NCBI GenBank assembly: GCA_020444505.1
Contig: JAHLKU010000015.1
Location: 1-49,476, forward strand
Length of the DNA: 49,476 bases
Source of the DNA: Actinomycetota bacterium
GTDB lineage: Bacteria > Actinomycetota > Acidimicrobiia > Spongiisociales > UBA11373
Direction: 5' to 3'
In this document: positions 16,941 to 25,754 of the stretch, in pieces
How the letters are laid out: the number at the start of each line of letters is the position of its first letter
How positions within the stretch are numbered: position 1 is the first letter of the stretch
The notes under the pieces: generated by a model
Databases searched by the model: none
Seen by the model: only the letters and a program-made list of their open reading frames with translations
What the model was told of the DNA's origin: nothing
Made by a program: the position numbers and the translations under genes

Positions 16941-17983
16941 GCCGCCACCTCCTCCGCAGCGCCGCGCCGGCCGGTGGGGGCCAGATCGCGCCGGAAGCGG
17001 AGCACGGCCAGGGCGAACACGGCCACCGCCATCAGCGTGAGGATGAGGTAGGGGATCGTGAGCGAGGCGAAGGGGGCCGCCTTCAGGAACACGCCGCGCA
17101 TGATCTGCACGAAGTAGGTGAGCGGCAGGCAGTAGGAGATCCAGCGGACGCCGAGCGGCATCGAGGTGAGCGGGAAGATCATCCCCGACAGCAGGATCTG
17201 GGGGACCATCACCATGATCGCCAACTGGATCGCCTCGCCCTGACTCTGCGACACCGTGCTGATCAGCACCCCGAAGCCGAGGGCGACGAACAGGAACAGC
17301 AGGCCCCCCACGGCGAACATGAGGATCGAGCCGCGGAACGGCACGTCGAACAGCAGCAGGCCGACCACCGTGATCAGCACCAGGTCGAGCACGCCGACCA
17401 GGAAGTACGGGGCGATCTTGCCGAGGATGACGTCGCGGGGCTTCAACGGCAGCACCGCCAGTTGCTCGATGGTGCCCTCGGCCCGCTCCTTGACCACCCC
17501 GAGGCTGGTGATGATGGTGCCGACCGCGAGGAGCACGAACCCGATCAGGCCCGGCACCATGATGTTGGCGGTGCTCAGTTCGGGGTTGAACAGCACCTCC
17601 ACCCGGACCCCGTCGGGCAGCGACCCGGCCTGGCGGAGCGCCGATTGCGCGGCGAAGATCTCGGTCCCGTCCACGTAGACGGTGGTGGGCGTCCCGGTGA
17701 CGACCGCGATGATGGCCTTGCCGTCCCGCAGCAGGTCGTGGGCGTCGTCGGCGGTGCCGGCGGGGTCGACGTGCACGATCTCGAACACGTCGGGCTGGGT
17801 GTCGACCAGGGGGTTCGTGGTGCCCACCGCGGGCCCGAGCACCGCGGTGGGGATCCGCTCGATGTCGAAGCTGGCGGCGTACCCGAACACCGTCAGCAGG
17901 ACGATCGGGATGGCCACCAGCATCGCCACGGTCCGGCGGTCCCGGCGCAGCTGCCGGAACTCTTTGAGGATCATCGCCTTCAT
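16937..17983 (-). CDS. ABC-2 type transporter permease
   Basis: A 348-aa permease: cytoplasmic N-terminus (KEFRQLRRDRRTV), helix 1 at about 20-38, a large extracytoplasmic domain of about 125 residues, then five C-terminal helices with the ABC-2 motif VKERAEGTIEQLAVLPLKPRDVILGK. It resembles the YhhJ/DrrB-like permeases of efflux pumps for hydrophobic compounds. It is the first gene of the exporter-TetR operon. The ATG at 17983 has GGGAG 6 nt upstream, and the promoter overlaps a TetR-type palindrome. Confidence 0.93.
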   Translation of the reverse strand: MKAMILKEFRQLRRDRRTVAMLVAIPIVLLTVFGYAASFDIERIPTAVLGPAVGTTNPLVDTQPDVFEIVHVDPAGTADDAHDLLRDGKAIIAVVTGTPTTVYVDGTEIFAAQSALRQAGSLPDGVRVEVLFNPELSTANIMVPGLIGFVLLAVGTIITSLGVVKERAEGTIEQLAVLPLKPRDVILGKIAPYFLVGVLDLVLITVVGLLLFDVPFRGSILMFAVGGLLFLFVALGFGVLISTVSQSQGEAIQLAIMVMVPQILLSGMIFPLTSMPLGVRWISYCLPLTYFVQIMRGVFLKAAPFASLTIPYLILTLMAVAVFALAVLRFRRDLAPTGRRGAAEEVAA

Positions 17984-17997
17984 GTGCGCTCCCTGGA

Positions 17998-18015
17998 ATT
18001 CAACATGCGTTGAAT
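17998..18015. promoter_or_regulatory. Candidate TetR operator over the exporter promoter
   Basis: ATTCAAC-N4-GTTGAAT, with perfect 7-bp arms, is AT-rich against a very GC-rich background. A TAGTAT -10 box on the minus strand (18014-18019) predicts transcription start at about 18007, the centre of the palindrome, 24 nt before the permease ATG. The TetR gene at the end of this operon is the obvious candidate binder. Confidence 0.7.
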
Positions 18016-18072
18016 ACTAGCGGCGCCACCGGACGGCGCCGACGCGCCGGCGGGCCGTGGCACACTGGGCCC

Positions 18073-19056
18073 ATGCGGGCCATGGTCCTCGACGCCCCCG
18101 GGACGCCGCTCCGCGCGGCCGACCTGCCCGAGCCCGTGCCGGGCCCCGGCGAGGTCCGGGTGCGGGTGTCGGCCTGCGGGGTGTGCCGCACCGACCTGCA
18201 CGTGCGCGACGGCGAACTCACCCGGGCGGCCCTGCCGCTGGTGCCGGGGCACGAGATCGTCGGTGTCGTGGACGAGGTGGGGGCGGGGGTGGACGGACCG
18301 GCGCCCGGCGACCGGGTGGGCGTCCCGTGGCTCGGATGGACCTGCGGGGAGTGCAGGCAGTGCCGGGCGGGCCGGGAGAACCTGTGCGAACGGGCCCGCT
18401 TCACCGGCTACACCCGCGACGGCGGGTACGCAGAGGCGGCGGTCGCCGACGCCCGCTACTGCTTCCCCATCCCCGACGGCTACGACGACGTGGCCGCCGC
18501 CCCGCTGCTGTGCGCCGGGCTGATCGGCTACCGCTCGCTGCGGATGGCCGGCGAGGCCGGCCGCCTCGGGCTGTACGGGTTCGGGGCGGCGGCCCATCTC
18601 ATCGCCCAGGTGGCCGTTGCCCGGGGCGTGGAGGTGTTCGCCTTCACCCGTCCCGGCGACCGCGAGGGCGCCCGGTTCGCCACCGGCCTCGGGGCCGTGT
18701 GGGCGGGCGGCTCCGACCAGGCGCCGCCGGCACCCCTCGACGCGGCGATCGTCTTCGCCCCGGTGGGTGCCCTGGTCCCCGCAGCGCTGGCCGCCGTCCG
18801 GCCGGGCGGGCGGGTGGTCTGCGCCGGCATCCACATGAGCGACATCCCCTCGTTCGCATACTCGCTGCTGTGGGAGGAGCGGTCCGTCGCGTCGGTGGCC
18901 AACCTCACCCGGGCCGACGGCATCGAGTTCATGGAGGAGGCGGCGCGGACGCCGCTGCGGGTGTCGGCCGAGGCGGTGCCGCTGGAAGACGCCGAGGAGG
19001 CGCTGCGCAGGCTGCGGGAGGGCGAGGTGGAGGGGGCGCTCGTCCTCCGGCCCTAG
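18073..19056 (+). CDS. Zinc-dependent alcohol dehydrogenase
   Basis: A 327-aa medium-chain dehydrogenase. Catalytic zinc ligands are Cys in CGVCRTDLH and His in PGHEIVG; the four structural-zinc cysteines are in [15 protein letters not shown]. The Rossmann motif is [11 protein letters not shown]. The overall pattern matches the AdhA-like Zn-binding alcohol dehydrogenase family acting on primary alcohols and aldehydes with NAD(P). The ATG at 18073 has no ribosome binding site but follows CACACT by 6 nt, suggesting a leaderless message. Its TAG stop shares CTAG with the convergent cydC stop. It is transcribed divergently from the ABC exporter. Confidence 0.9.
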   Translation: MRAMVLDAPGTPLRAADLPEPVPGPGEVRVRVSACGVCRTDLHVRDGELTRAALPLVPGHEIVGVVDEVGAGVDGPAPGDRVGVPWLGWTCGECRQCRAGRENLCERARFTGYTRDGGYAEAAVADARYCFPIPDGYDDVAAAPLLCAGLIGYRSLRMAGEAGRLGLYGFGAAAHLIAQVAVARGVEVFAFTRPGDREGARFATGLGAVWAGGSDQAPPAPLDAAIVFAPVGALVPAALAAVRPGGRVVCAGIHMSDIPSFAYSLLWEERSVASVANLTRADGIEFMEEAARTPLRVSAEAVPLEDAEEALRRLREGEVEGALVLRP

Positions 19057-20750
19057 GCGCCCCGCAGGCGGGCGTAGCGGCCGCCCGCCGCCAGCAGTTG
19101 ACGGTGGGTGCCCCGCTCGGCGACCCTGCCCTGGTCCAGCACCACGATCTCGTCGACCCGGTCGAGGCCCTCGGTGCCGTGGGTGATGAGCAGCACGCCA
19201 CGACCGGTCGACAGCACCTCGTCCACGACCGCGGCGGCCGTGGCGGGGTCCAGGCCGGCGGTGGGCTCGTCGGCGATCAGGATGGGGAAACGGGCCAGCA
19301 GGGCCCTGGCGAGCGAGATGCGGCGCCGCTCGCCCCCCGACACCGGCCGTCCGCCCGGGCCGATCGGCGTGTCGAGGCCGTCGGGGAGGCCGGCCAGCCA
19401 GTCCCCGAGGTGCACCTCGGCCAGTGCTGCGACGAGATCGTCGTCGCCGGCGTCGGGGTCGGCGATCGCCAGGTTGGCCCGCACGCTGGCGGCGAGCAGG
19501 TGGGCGTCCTCGGCTGCGGCGCCCACCACCCGGCGCACCCGCGCGGCGGGGATCTCTCCGGCGTCCACGCCGCCGACGGTGTAGGTGCCGCGTGCGAGGT
19601 CCCGGAAGCGCAGCAGGCCGGCCGCCACGCTCGACTTGCCGGCCCCGCTCTCGCCGACGAGGGCCACCGTGCGGCCGGGGCGCAGGTCGAGGTCCAGGTC
19701 CCGCACCGCGTGGTCGGCGCCGGCGCGATGCCGGATCCAGGCGCCGCGCAGCACCAGCGCCGGCTCGAGGTGGTCCGGGCCCCGCCCGTCGGGCTCCGGC
19801 ACCGGATCGGGCCGCGCCGCCAGCGCATCCAGCCGCCCCGCCGCAGCGACGCCCGGCCCCAGCCGGTCGAGGCCCGAGGGGAGGGTGGCGGCCGGCTCGA
19901 ACGCGGCGATCGCCAGCAATGCCAGCACCCCCACCAGCAGCGGGTCGAGGGCGCCGGCCGACGAGGCGGCCACCGCCACCCGGAGCACCAGCCACAGCGC
20001 CAGGCCGCTTCCCAGCGCCACCAGCGCCGAGCCGAGGCCCGACGCCCACGCCGCCCGGCGGGAGAGCCGCCGCAACGCGGCGTCGGCATCGGCCGCCCGC
20101 TCCAGCAGCCCGGGTGCCCTGCCGAAGGCCACGGCCTCGGCCGCCCCCTCCACCAGGTCCACGACCGCCCCGGCGAGGCCGGCGCGGGCCGGACCGAGCC
20201 GGGTCGCCGCCCACCGGCCCCACCGGGCGGCGACGATGCCCGCCGCGCCCGCGGTCACCGCCAGGGCTGCCGCCAGCACGGCTCCCGCCGACGGCAGCAT
20301 CAGCCCGGCGATCAGACCGGCGAGCAGACTCACGGCGGCCGTGACGGCGGCGGGCAGCAGGCTGCGGACCATGGACTCCTGCAGGTCCTCCAGGTCGTCG
20401 GCGATGCCGGCCAGCAGTTCCCCGGCGCGGTCGGTCTCCAGGCCGCCGGGGGAGAGGCGCTCCACGTGGGAGAACGCGTCGGTGCGCAGGCGTGCCGTGA
20501 GCCGCAGCGCGGCGCCGTGGGCGACGAGCCGCTCCAGGTAGCGGAGCGCAGCACGGGCGATGCCGAAGAAGCGGACACCGACGATGGCAACGGTCAGGTC
20601 CAGGATCGGGGGGTGGAGCCCTGCCCGGAGGATGAGGTAGGCGCCGGTGGCCAGCAGCCCGGCGCCGGCGGCGACCGTGCCGGTGCCGGTGGCCACCGCA
20701 GCCGCCAGACGCCACCGGTCCCCCCGCCACAGCGACAGCAGTCTCCTCAT
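19053..20750 (-). CDS. cydC: Thiol reductant ABC exporter subunit CydC
   Basis: A 565-aa fused membrane/ATPase half-transporter. The membrane domain has six helices with the CydC-typical VRFFGIARAALRYLERLVAH; the ATPase has Walker A GESGAGKSS, signature VSGGERRR, Walker B ILIADEPT and H-loop LLITHGTEG. CydDC exports glutathione or cysteine (or affects haem delivery) and is needed for cytochrome bd assembly. Here it is the last gene of cydABDC; its ATG overlaps the cydD stop by 4 bp. Confidence 0.93.
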   Translation of the reverse strand: MRRLLSLWRGDRWRLAAAVATGTGTVAAGAGLLATGAYLILRAGLHPPILDLTVAIVGVRFFGIARAALRYLERLVAHGAALRLTARLRTDAFSHVERLSPGGLETDRAGELLAGIADDLEDLQESMVRSLLPAAVTAAVSLLAGLIAGLMLPSAGAVLAAALAVTAGAAGIVAARWGRWAATRLGPARAGLAGAVVDLVEGAAEAVAFGRAPGLLERAADADAALRRLSRRAAWASGLGSALVALGSGLALWLVLRVAVAASSAGALDPLLVGVLALLAIAAFEPAATLPSGLDRLGPGVAAAGRLDALAARPDPVPEPDGRGPDHLEPALVLRGAWIRHRAGADHAVRDLDLDLRPGRTVALVGESGAGKSSVAAGLLRFRDLARGTYTVGGVDAGEIPAARVRRVVGAAAEDAHLLAASVRANLAIADPDAGDDDLVAALAEVHLGDWLAGLPDGLDTPIGPGGRPVSGGERRRISLARALLARFPILIADEPTAGLDPATAAAVVDEVLSTGRGVLLITHGTEGLDRVDEIVVLDQGRVAERGTHRQLLAAGGRYARLRGA

Positions 20751-22411
20751 CGCAGCGCCCCCGCCTCGGGGGCCGGGAGGCGCAGCACCCGCTGCGCCCG
20801 GCGCGCCGCTGCTTCGCGATGGGTCGCCACCACGATGGTGCGCTCCCCGGCGAGGCTGTCCAGGGTGTCTAGCACCTGAATCTCGGTGACCGGGTCGAGG
20901 TGGGCCGTCGGCTCGTCGAGGAGCAGCACCGGCGCGTCCCGGATCAAGGCCCTGGCCAGCGCCACCCGGCTCCGCTGCCCGGCCGAGAGCCCGGCGCCCC
21001 GCTCTCCCAGCACCGTGCCGGGCCCCTCCGGCAGCCGGAGCGCGAACCCGGCGCCTGCGTCCCGCAGCGCTGCGGCCACCCGGTCGTCACCGGCGTCGGG
21101 GGCGCCGAAACGGACGTTGTCGGCGATGGTGCCCGCAAACAGGTGGGGAGTCTGCGGGAGCCATGCGATCTGCGCCAGCCATCCGTCGGGGTCGAGGTCG
21201 GCGATGGGGATGCCTCCCGCCTCCGCGCGCCCCGCCGCCACCGGCACCAGTCCCATCAGCACGCCGAGCAGGGTGCTCTTGCCCGCACCCGACGGCGCCG
21301 CCACCGCCACGTAGGCGCCCGCCGCCACGTCGAGGGAGACCCGGTCGAGCACCGGGGCCTCCCTGCCCGGGTAGGAGACCGTCACGTCCGCCAGCGCCAG
21401 CCGGGGACGGCGGGGCGGGGCGGCCGTCCCGTGCGGCGTCGCGGGGGCGGGGGCGTCGAGCAGGTCCAGGATGCGGCCGGCGGCCTCCACCCCCTCGGCC
21501 GCGGCATGGAACTCGGCCGCCAGGCGGCGCAGCGGGACGTAGGCCTCCGGCGCCAGGATCAGCACCGTCACCGCCGCCTGCAGGTCGAGGCCGGCGCCGA
21601 GCACCCGCAACCCGACGGCCACCGCCACCACCGCGATGGAGATGGTGGCGGCCAGTTCGAGCGCGAGCGCCGACAGGAAGGCGATCCGCAAGGTGGCCAT
21701 CGTCTCGGCCCGGTGGGCCTCGGCGAGGCGCCCGAAGCGCCGGACGGCGTCGGCGCTGCGGCCGAACACCTTCAGCGTGGGCAGCGACCGCACCGCCTCG
21801 ACGAAGGCGCTGCTCAGGTCGGTGAACGCCTGCCACCGGCGCCGCATGCGCGCCCTGGTCGCGGTGCCGGTGAGCGCTGCGAACAGCGGGATGAGCGGGA
21901 GCGTGGCGGTCACGATCACCGCAGACCACGGGTCGAGGACGGCGAGCACCGCCACCACCCCGACCGGGACGATCGCCGCCAGCGCCACCTGGGGCAGGTA
22001 GCGGGCGAAGTACGGGTGGAGCGCCTCGATGCCCCGCCCTGCGGCCGCCGCCACCGCCCCGGGGTCGGACCCGGCGCCCCGGCCGGCCACCACCCGCTGC
22101 AGCAGCGCGGCCCGCAGGGCCCCTGCGGTGGCGTCGGCGCTGCGATGGGCCGTCACCTCGGTGGCCCAGGCGGCGGCGGCCCTGAGCCCGGTGACCGCCA
22201 GCAGGCCGGCGAGCGGCCCGGCCACGTCGGAGGTGCCCGCCCCATCGAAGGCGGCGGCGATCACCCTCCCGACGAGGAGGGCCTGGACGACGATGAGCGC
22301 CGCCGCAGCGACGCCCAGCCCCGCGGTGGCGGCCAGGAAGCCGCGCACCGGGCGGCCGAGCCGCAGCAGGCGCTTGTCGAAGGCCTGCCGCGGCCCGGTC
22401 CGCTGCCTCAC
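20747..22411 (-). CDS. cydD: Thiol reductant ABC exporter subunit CydD
   Basis: A 554-aa half-transporter with six membrane helices, then an ATPase with Walker A APSGAGKST, Q-loop WLPQTPHLF, signature LSAGQRSR, Walker B VLLLDEPTAHLDP and H-loop VATHREA. I place the start at GTG 22411, overlapping the cydB TGA as GTGA. The open frame runs 60 bases further upstream, but that part overlaps cydB and lacks family character. CydD pairs with CydC. Confidence 0.93.
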   Translation of the reverse strand: MRQRTGPRQAFDKRLLRLGRPVRGFLAATAGLGVAAAALIVVQALLVGRVIAAAFDGAGTSDVAGPLAGLLAVTGLRAAAAWATEVTAHRSADATAGALRAALLQRVVAGRGAGSDPGAVAAAAGRGIEALHPYFARYLPQVALAAIVPVGVVAVLAVLDPWSAVIVTATLPLIPLFAALTGTATRARMRRRWQAFTDLSSAFVEAVRSLPTLKVFGRSADAVRRFGRLAEAHRAETMATLRIAFLSALALELAATISIAVVAVAVGLRVLGAGLDLQAAVTVLILAPEAYVPLRRLAAEFHAAAEGVEAAGRILDLLDAPAPATPHGTAAPPRRPRLALADVTVSYPGREAPVLDRVSLDVAAGAYVAVAAPSGAGKSTLLGVLMGLVPVAAGRAEAGGIPIADLDPDGWLAQIAWLPQTPHLFAGTIADNVRFGAPDAGDDRVAAALRDAGAGFALRLPEGPGTVLGERGAGLSAGQRSRVALARALIRDAPVLLLDEPTAHLDPVTEIQVLDTLDSLAGERTIVVATHREAAARRAQRVLRLPAPEAGALR

Positions 22412-23436
22412 GACTTCGTGGTCGTGAACTGCTCCCTCGAGATCCGCTTCGAGAACACCTTGTACGACCATGCCTGGTAGCCCAGCACGATCGGGGTGAA
22501 GATGAGCGCCACCACCGTCATGACCTTGAGGGTCATGTTGGTCGAGGAAGCGTTGTAGATGTCGAGGCCGGCGACGCCTTCGGTGGTCGAGGGCATCACG
22601 GCCGGGTACAGGTACAGGAACAGGGTGACGGTCACCAGGACGATCGTCAGGCCGGTGCCGACGAAGGCCCAGCCCTCCCGCTCCCGCATCACGGCGAGCA
22701 CCGCCCCCACCGCGGCCAGGGCCACGAGGACCGAAGCGACCACGGCGGCGACGTCGGTGCCGTCCAGGTCACCGGCCTCGTTGAGGAACGTCCACACCAG
22801 GACGATCACGCCGAGGCCGGCCATGGGCAAGGCGAGCCGCTTGGCCAGCGCCTTGGCTGCCTCGGCCACCGTTCCCTCCGCCTTGAGGGCCAGGAACACC
22901 GCGCCGTGCAGCGTGAACAGCACGAACGTGGTGACCCCGACGACCAGGGCGTAGGGGTTGAGCAGCGTGAACAGGTTGCCCGTGTACTCCTTGGCCCCGT
23001 CGATCGGCACGCCGTTGACGATGTTGGCGAAGGCCACGCCCCACAGCAGGGCGGGGAGGGCGCTCCCGAAGAAGATCGCCCGGTCGAACCAGGCGCGCCA
23101 CTCGGGACGCTTGTCCTTGCCCCGGTACTCGAACGCCACGCCCCTGGCGATCAGCGCCACCAGGATCAGGAACAGCGGCAGGTAGAAGCCGCTGAACAGC
23201 GTGGCGTACCACTCGGGGAAGGCGGCGAACGTCGCACCGCCCGCCACCAGCAGCCAGACCTCGTTCCCGTCCCAGACCGGGCCGATCGTGTTGATCATCA
23301 CCCGGCGGTCGGTGTCGTCCTTCCCCAGGAACGGCAGCAGGATGCCGACCCCGAAGTCGAAGCCCTCCAGGAAGAAGTAGGCCACCCACAGGACCGTGAT
23401 CAGGAAGAACCACAGGGTGTTCAGGTCGAATTCCAT
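22408..23436 (-). CDS. cydB: Cytochrome bd ubiquinol oxidase subunit II
   Basis: A 342-aa protein with about nine helices and typical CydB motifs: FFLEGFDFGVGILLPF near the N-terminus, NTIGPVWDGNEVWLLVAGGATFAAFP, and VGVTTFVLFTLHGAVFLALK. It forms the quinol:O2 oxidoreductase with CydA. The ATG at 23436 has GGAGG 7 nt upstream. The cydA stop lies 11 bp upstream. Confidence 0.96.
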   Translation of the reverse strand: MEFDLNTLWFFLITVLWVAYFFLEGFDFGVGILLPFLGKDDTDRRVMINTIGPVWDGNEVWLLVAGGATFAAFPEWYATLFSGFYLPLFLILVALIARGVAFEYRGKDKRPEWRAWFDRAIFFGSALPALLWGVAFANIVNGVPIDGAKEYTGNLFTLLNPYALVVGVTTFVLFTLHGAVFLALKAEGTVAEAAKALAKRLALPMAGLGVIVLVWTFLNEAGDLDGTDVAAVVASVLVALAAVGAVLAVMREREGWAFVGTGLTIVLVTVTLFLYLYPAVMPSTTEGVAGLDIYNASSTNMTLKVMTVVALIFTPIVLGYQAWSYKVFSKRISREQFTTTKS

Positions 23437-23447
23437 CTCCAGTCCTC

Positions 23448-24827
23448 CTAGTACGCCAGCGCCTTGGCGACTTCGTCGGCCGTGGCCTCGTCGGTGACGC
23501 CCTCCTGGGCGTACTTCTTCATCAGGTAGACGTCGACGACGGCCAGCAGGCCGTAGAGCAGGGTGAACCCGATGAGGGTCACCAGGACCTCACCGGCGCT
23601 GACGCCGGGGGAGACCCCGTCCCTCACCAGCAGTTCGCCGTACACCACCCAGGGCTGGCGGCCGATCTCGGTGACGGCCCACCCGAAGATGTTCGCCAGG
23701 AACGGCAGGGCCAGCGCCCACACGGCGAGTCGGTGGAACCACCTGGTGTCGGCGATGCGCTGCTTCCACAGCAGCCAGGTCCCCACCGCGCCGAGCGCCA
23801 TGAGGGCGAAGCCGATGCCGATCATCAACCGGAACGACCAGTAGACGGTGCCGACCGGCGGGATGTAGTCGCCGGGCCCGAACTCCTCCTCGAACTCGGC
23901 CTGCAGCGGGTTGATGCCCAGCACCTCGCCGTCGAGCGAGTTGGTGGCCAGCAGGCTCAACGCCCTCGGGATCGCGATGTTGATGTGGTTGCGCCCGTTC
24001 TCGACGTCGCCGACGGCGAACAGCGAGAAGGCCGCAGGCTGCTCGGTCTCCCAGAGCGCCTCGGCGGCGGCCATCTTCATGGGCTGCACGTCGGTCATCA
24101 CCTGGCCCATCCAGTGGCCGGAGAACGCCACACCGATGCTGGCGACGAAGATCGCCACGGAGGCGAACCCCGCCGAGAACCGGTACACGGCGTCCTTGCG
24201 GTCCCGCAGCATGTGCCACGCGCTCGTGGCCAGCATCAGGGTCGCTGCCGTGAGGACCGCCAGGAAGATCGTGTGGATGAAGTGCACCCACGCCACCTTG
24301 TTGGTGACCACGTCGAGGAATGACGTCAGTTCGGCCCGGCCGGTGGCCGCGTTCACCTCGTACCCCACCGGGTACTGCATGAAGGCGTTCGCCGCCAGGA
24401 TCCAGAACGCCGACACGGCGGTGCCGATGGACACCATCCACGCCGACCACATGTGCTGCTTCGGGGTCAGCTTGTTCCACCCGAAGATCCACAGCCCGAT
24501 GAAGGTGGACTCCAGGAAGAAGGCAGCGAGGCCTTCGATGGCCAGCGGCGCCCCGAAGATGTCCCCGACGAAGCGGGAGTAGGCGGACCAGTTCATCCCG
24601 AACTGGAACTCCTGCACGATCCCGGTGACGACGCCGATGGCGAAGTTGATCAGGAACAGCTTGCCCCAGAATTTCGTGGCCTTCAGGTACTTGACGTCCT
24701 TGGTGCGGACGTAGAGGGTCTCCTGGATCGCCACCAGCAAGGCGAGCCCGATGGTGAGCGGGACGAACAGGAAGTGGTAGACGGTGGTGATCCCGAATTG
24801 CCACCGTGCCACGATCAACGGATCCAT
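23448..24827 (-). CDS. cydA: Cytochrome bd ubiquinol oxidase subunit I
   Basis: A 459-aa haem-bearing subunit. His18 in TTVYHFLFVPLTIG is the haem b595 ligand; WVHFIHTIF contains the b558 His region; QEFQFGMNWSAYSRFVGDIFGAPLA and GRQPWVVYGEL are family signatures. The segment between the conserved helices is short, so this is the short-Q-loop type usual in Gram-positives. It works as a high-affinity quinol oxidase under low oxygen or stress. Start ATG 24827 has GGAGG 7 nt upstream; the leader is about 24 nt. The palindrome at 24888-24901 lies at about -43. Confidence 0.96.
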   Translation of the reverse strand: MDPLIVARWQFGITTVYHFLFVPLTIGLALLVAIQETLYVRTKDVKYLKATKFWGKLFLINFAIGVVTGIVQEFQFGMNWSAYSRFVGDIFGAPLAIEGLAAFFLESTFIGLWIFGWNKLTPKQHMWSAWMVSIGTAVSAFWILAANAFMQYPVGYEVNAATGRAELTSFLDVVTNKVAWVHFIHTIFLAVLTAATLMLATSAWHMLRDRKDAVYRFSAGFASVAIFVASIGVAFSGHWMGQVMTDVQPMKMAAAEALWETEQPAAFSLFAVGDVENGRNHINIAIPRALSLLATNSLDGEVLGINPLQAEFEEEFGPGDYIPPVGTVYWSFRLMIGIGFALMALGAVGTWLLWKQRIADTRWFHRLAVWALALPFLANIFGWAVTEIGRQPWVVYGELLVRDGVSPGVSAGEVLVTLIGFTLLYGLLAVVDVYLMKKYAQEGVTDEATADEVAKALAY

Positions 24828-24857
24828 AGCTGCGCCTCCGGTCGCTTTCGACAGTCC

Positions 24858-24863
24858 AACCTA
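24858..24863 (-). promoter_or_regulatory. -10 box of cydABDC promoter
   Basis: TAGGTT on the minus strand gives a predicted start near 24851 and a 24-nt leader with the cydA ribosome binding site. Confidence 0.45.
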
Positions 24864-24887
24864 GGGGCGCGTCCCGGGGCCCAAGTA

Positions 24888-24901
24888 GGGCCGATCGGCC
24901 C
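24888..24901. promoter_or_regulatory. Perfect palindrome upstream of cydABDC (shared with malic enzyme)
   Basis: GGGCCGATCGGCCC is a perfect 14-bp palindrome, flanked TA/A. The centre is about 43 bp upstream of the predicted cyd start. A near-identical box lies at the same distance upstream of the malic enzyme gene (45660-45673). The geometry GGGNC-N4-GNCCC resembles DosR/DevR-type (NarL-family) sites; this is a resemblance only. Confidence 0.6.
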
Positions 24902-24920
24902 AGATGGGGAAGCCCCGGAA

Positions 24921-24934
24921 TCAGGCGCGCCTGA
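24921..24934. repeat. Perfect 14-bp palindrome TCAGGCGCGCCTGA
   Basis: Lies 12 bp after the end of the NadR-like gene and 94 bp before cydA. A GGGGCTTCCCC hairpin (minus strand) lies between it and the other palindrome. Together they could end the upstream transcript or bind a second regulator. Confidence 0.5.
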
Positions 24935-24946
24935 CGCTGCCGGGAG

Positions 24947-25588
24947 TCAGCGGTCGCTCCACCGGGGGCGGGGGTTGAGCCGGGCGTAGCGGGCCGGCTC
25001 GGCGGAGACCCGTGCCGGGTCGGGCGGCCCGACCAGGCGCTCGACCAGCGCCGCCCAGTCGAACGTCTCGGAGACCTCGGACGCCGCGATCCGGACCGAC
25101 TTCTCCACGGGGACGATGCGGGGCAGGATGTCGTCGAGGATCGCCTCGATCTCGTCACGGAAGGCGTCGCTCGTGCTCCGCACGCCGTCGTAGATCATCG
25201 GGACGTCGGGCAGCAGCCGGACGTGGAGGTCGTAGGTGGCGCTCCAGTTGCGGACGAGGGGCTCCACGTCGAAGGGGTCTCCGCCCCCGGTGACCCGCAG
25301 GTAGTAGGCGTAGTTGTCCACCACGGCGCGGTCGGTCACCAGCACCTCGGTGCGGTTGCGCAGCTCCAGCTCCTGCTGGATCTGGCTCATCAGCACCCAC
25401 AGCTGGGCTTCGGGCGTCGCCCCCTCGTTGAGCCCGAGCGGGTTGAAGCGCACCACCTCGCGGCCCACCTCGACGCTGCGCCCGCTGCGGCCCACGGCGC
25501 CGGCGAACGAGTGGACGGCGTTGGTCTTGCGGACCGAGTGGGAGCCGATGAAGGCGATCTTGGCGGCTGGTCCGTCGGGCATCGGCAT
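24947..25588 (-). CDS. NadR/AAA_28-like P-loop NTPase with altered Walker A
   Basis: A 213-aa protein. The N-terminal KIAFIGSHSVRKTNAVHSF is placed like a P-loop, but the usual GxGKT reads VRKT, with Arg where Gly is expected. VLVTDRAVVDNYAYYLRV is a Walker B-like strand and helix typical of the NadR/AAA_28 group. The remainder is a small kinase-like fold ending in Arg/Pro-rich residues. It could be a nucleotide-dependent kinase or sensor; the substrate is unknown. ATGs at 25588 and 25582 are both possible, and neither has a good ribosome binding site. It precedes cydABDC on the same strand across a 119-bp gap. Confidence 0.7.
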   Translation of the reverse strand: MPMPDGPAAKIAFIGSHSVRKTNAVHSFAGAVGRSGRSVEVGREVVRFNPLGLNEGATPEAQLWVLMSQIQQELELRNRTEVLVTDRAVVDNYAYYLRVTGGGDPFDVEPLVRNWSATYDLHVRLLPDVPMIYDGVRSTSDAFRDEIEAILDDILPRIVPVEKSVRIAASEVSETFDWAALVERLVGPPDPARVSAEPARYARLNPRPRWSDR

Positions 25589-25706
25589 CCGTGGTGGGCT
25601 GACCGCACGGTACCGCCTCCGCGGGCGCCGCGCCGAATCACCCATCCCCCCTCCGGGCGGTGTGCGTAGGCTGAGCGGCGAGGGCGCCGGGGCACCCGAC
25701 CCCTCC

Positions 25707-25723
25707 CTATCAGTCGATAGAAT
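25707..25723 (+). promoter_or_regulatory. Promoter and inverted repeat of alanine dehydrogenase gene
   Basis: CTATC-AGTC-GATAG (25707-25720) is an inverted repeat that overlaps a good -10 box TAGAAT (25718-25723). The transcript would start near 25730 with a 25-nt leader. The overlap suggests repressor control. Confidence 0.5.
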
Positions 25724-25754
25724 CGCAGGCAAGGCAGCCGTCAGGAGACGCACG

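Noticed and set aside
20747-22471. cydD start at ATG 22471
   Set aside because: That start lies inside cydB, and the extra N-terminus lacks family character; GTG 22411 with GTGA coupling is better.
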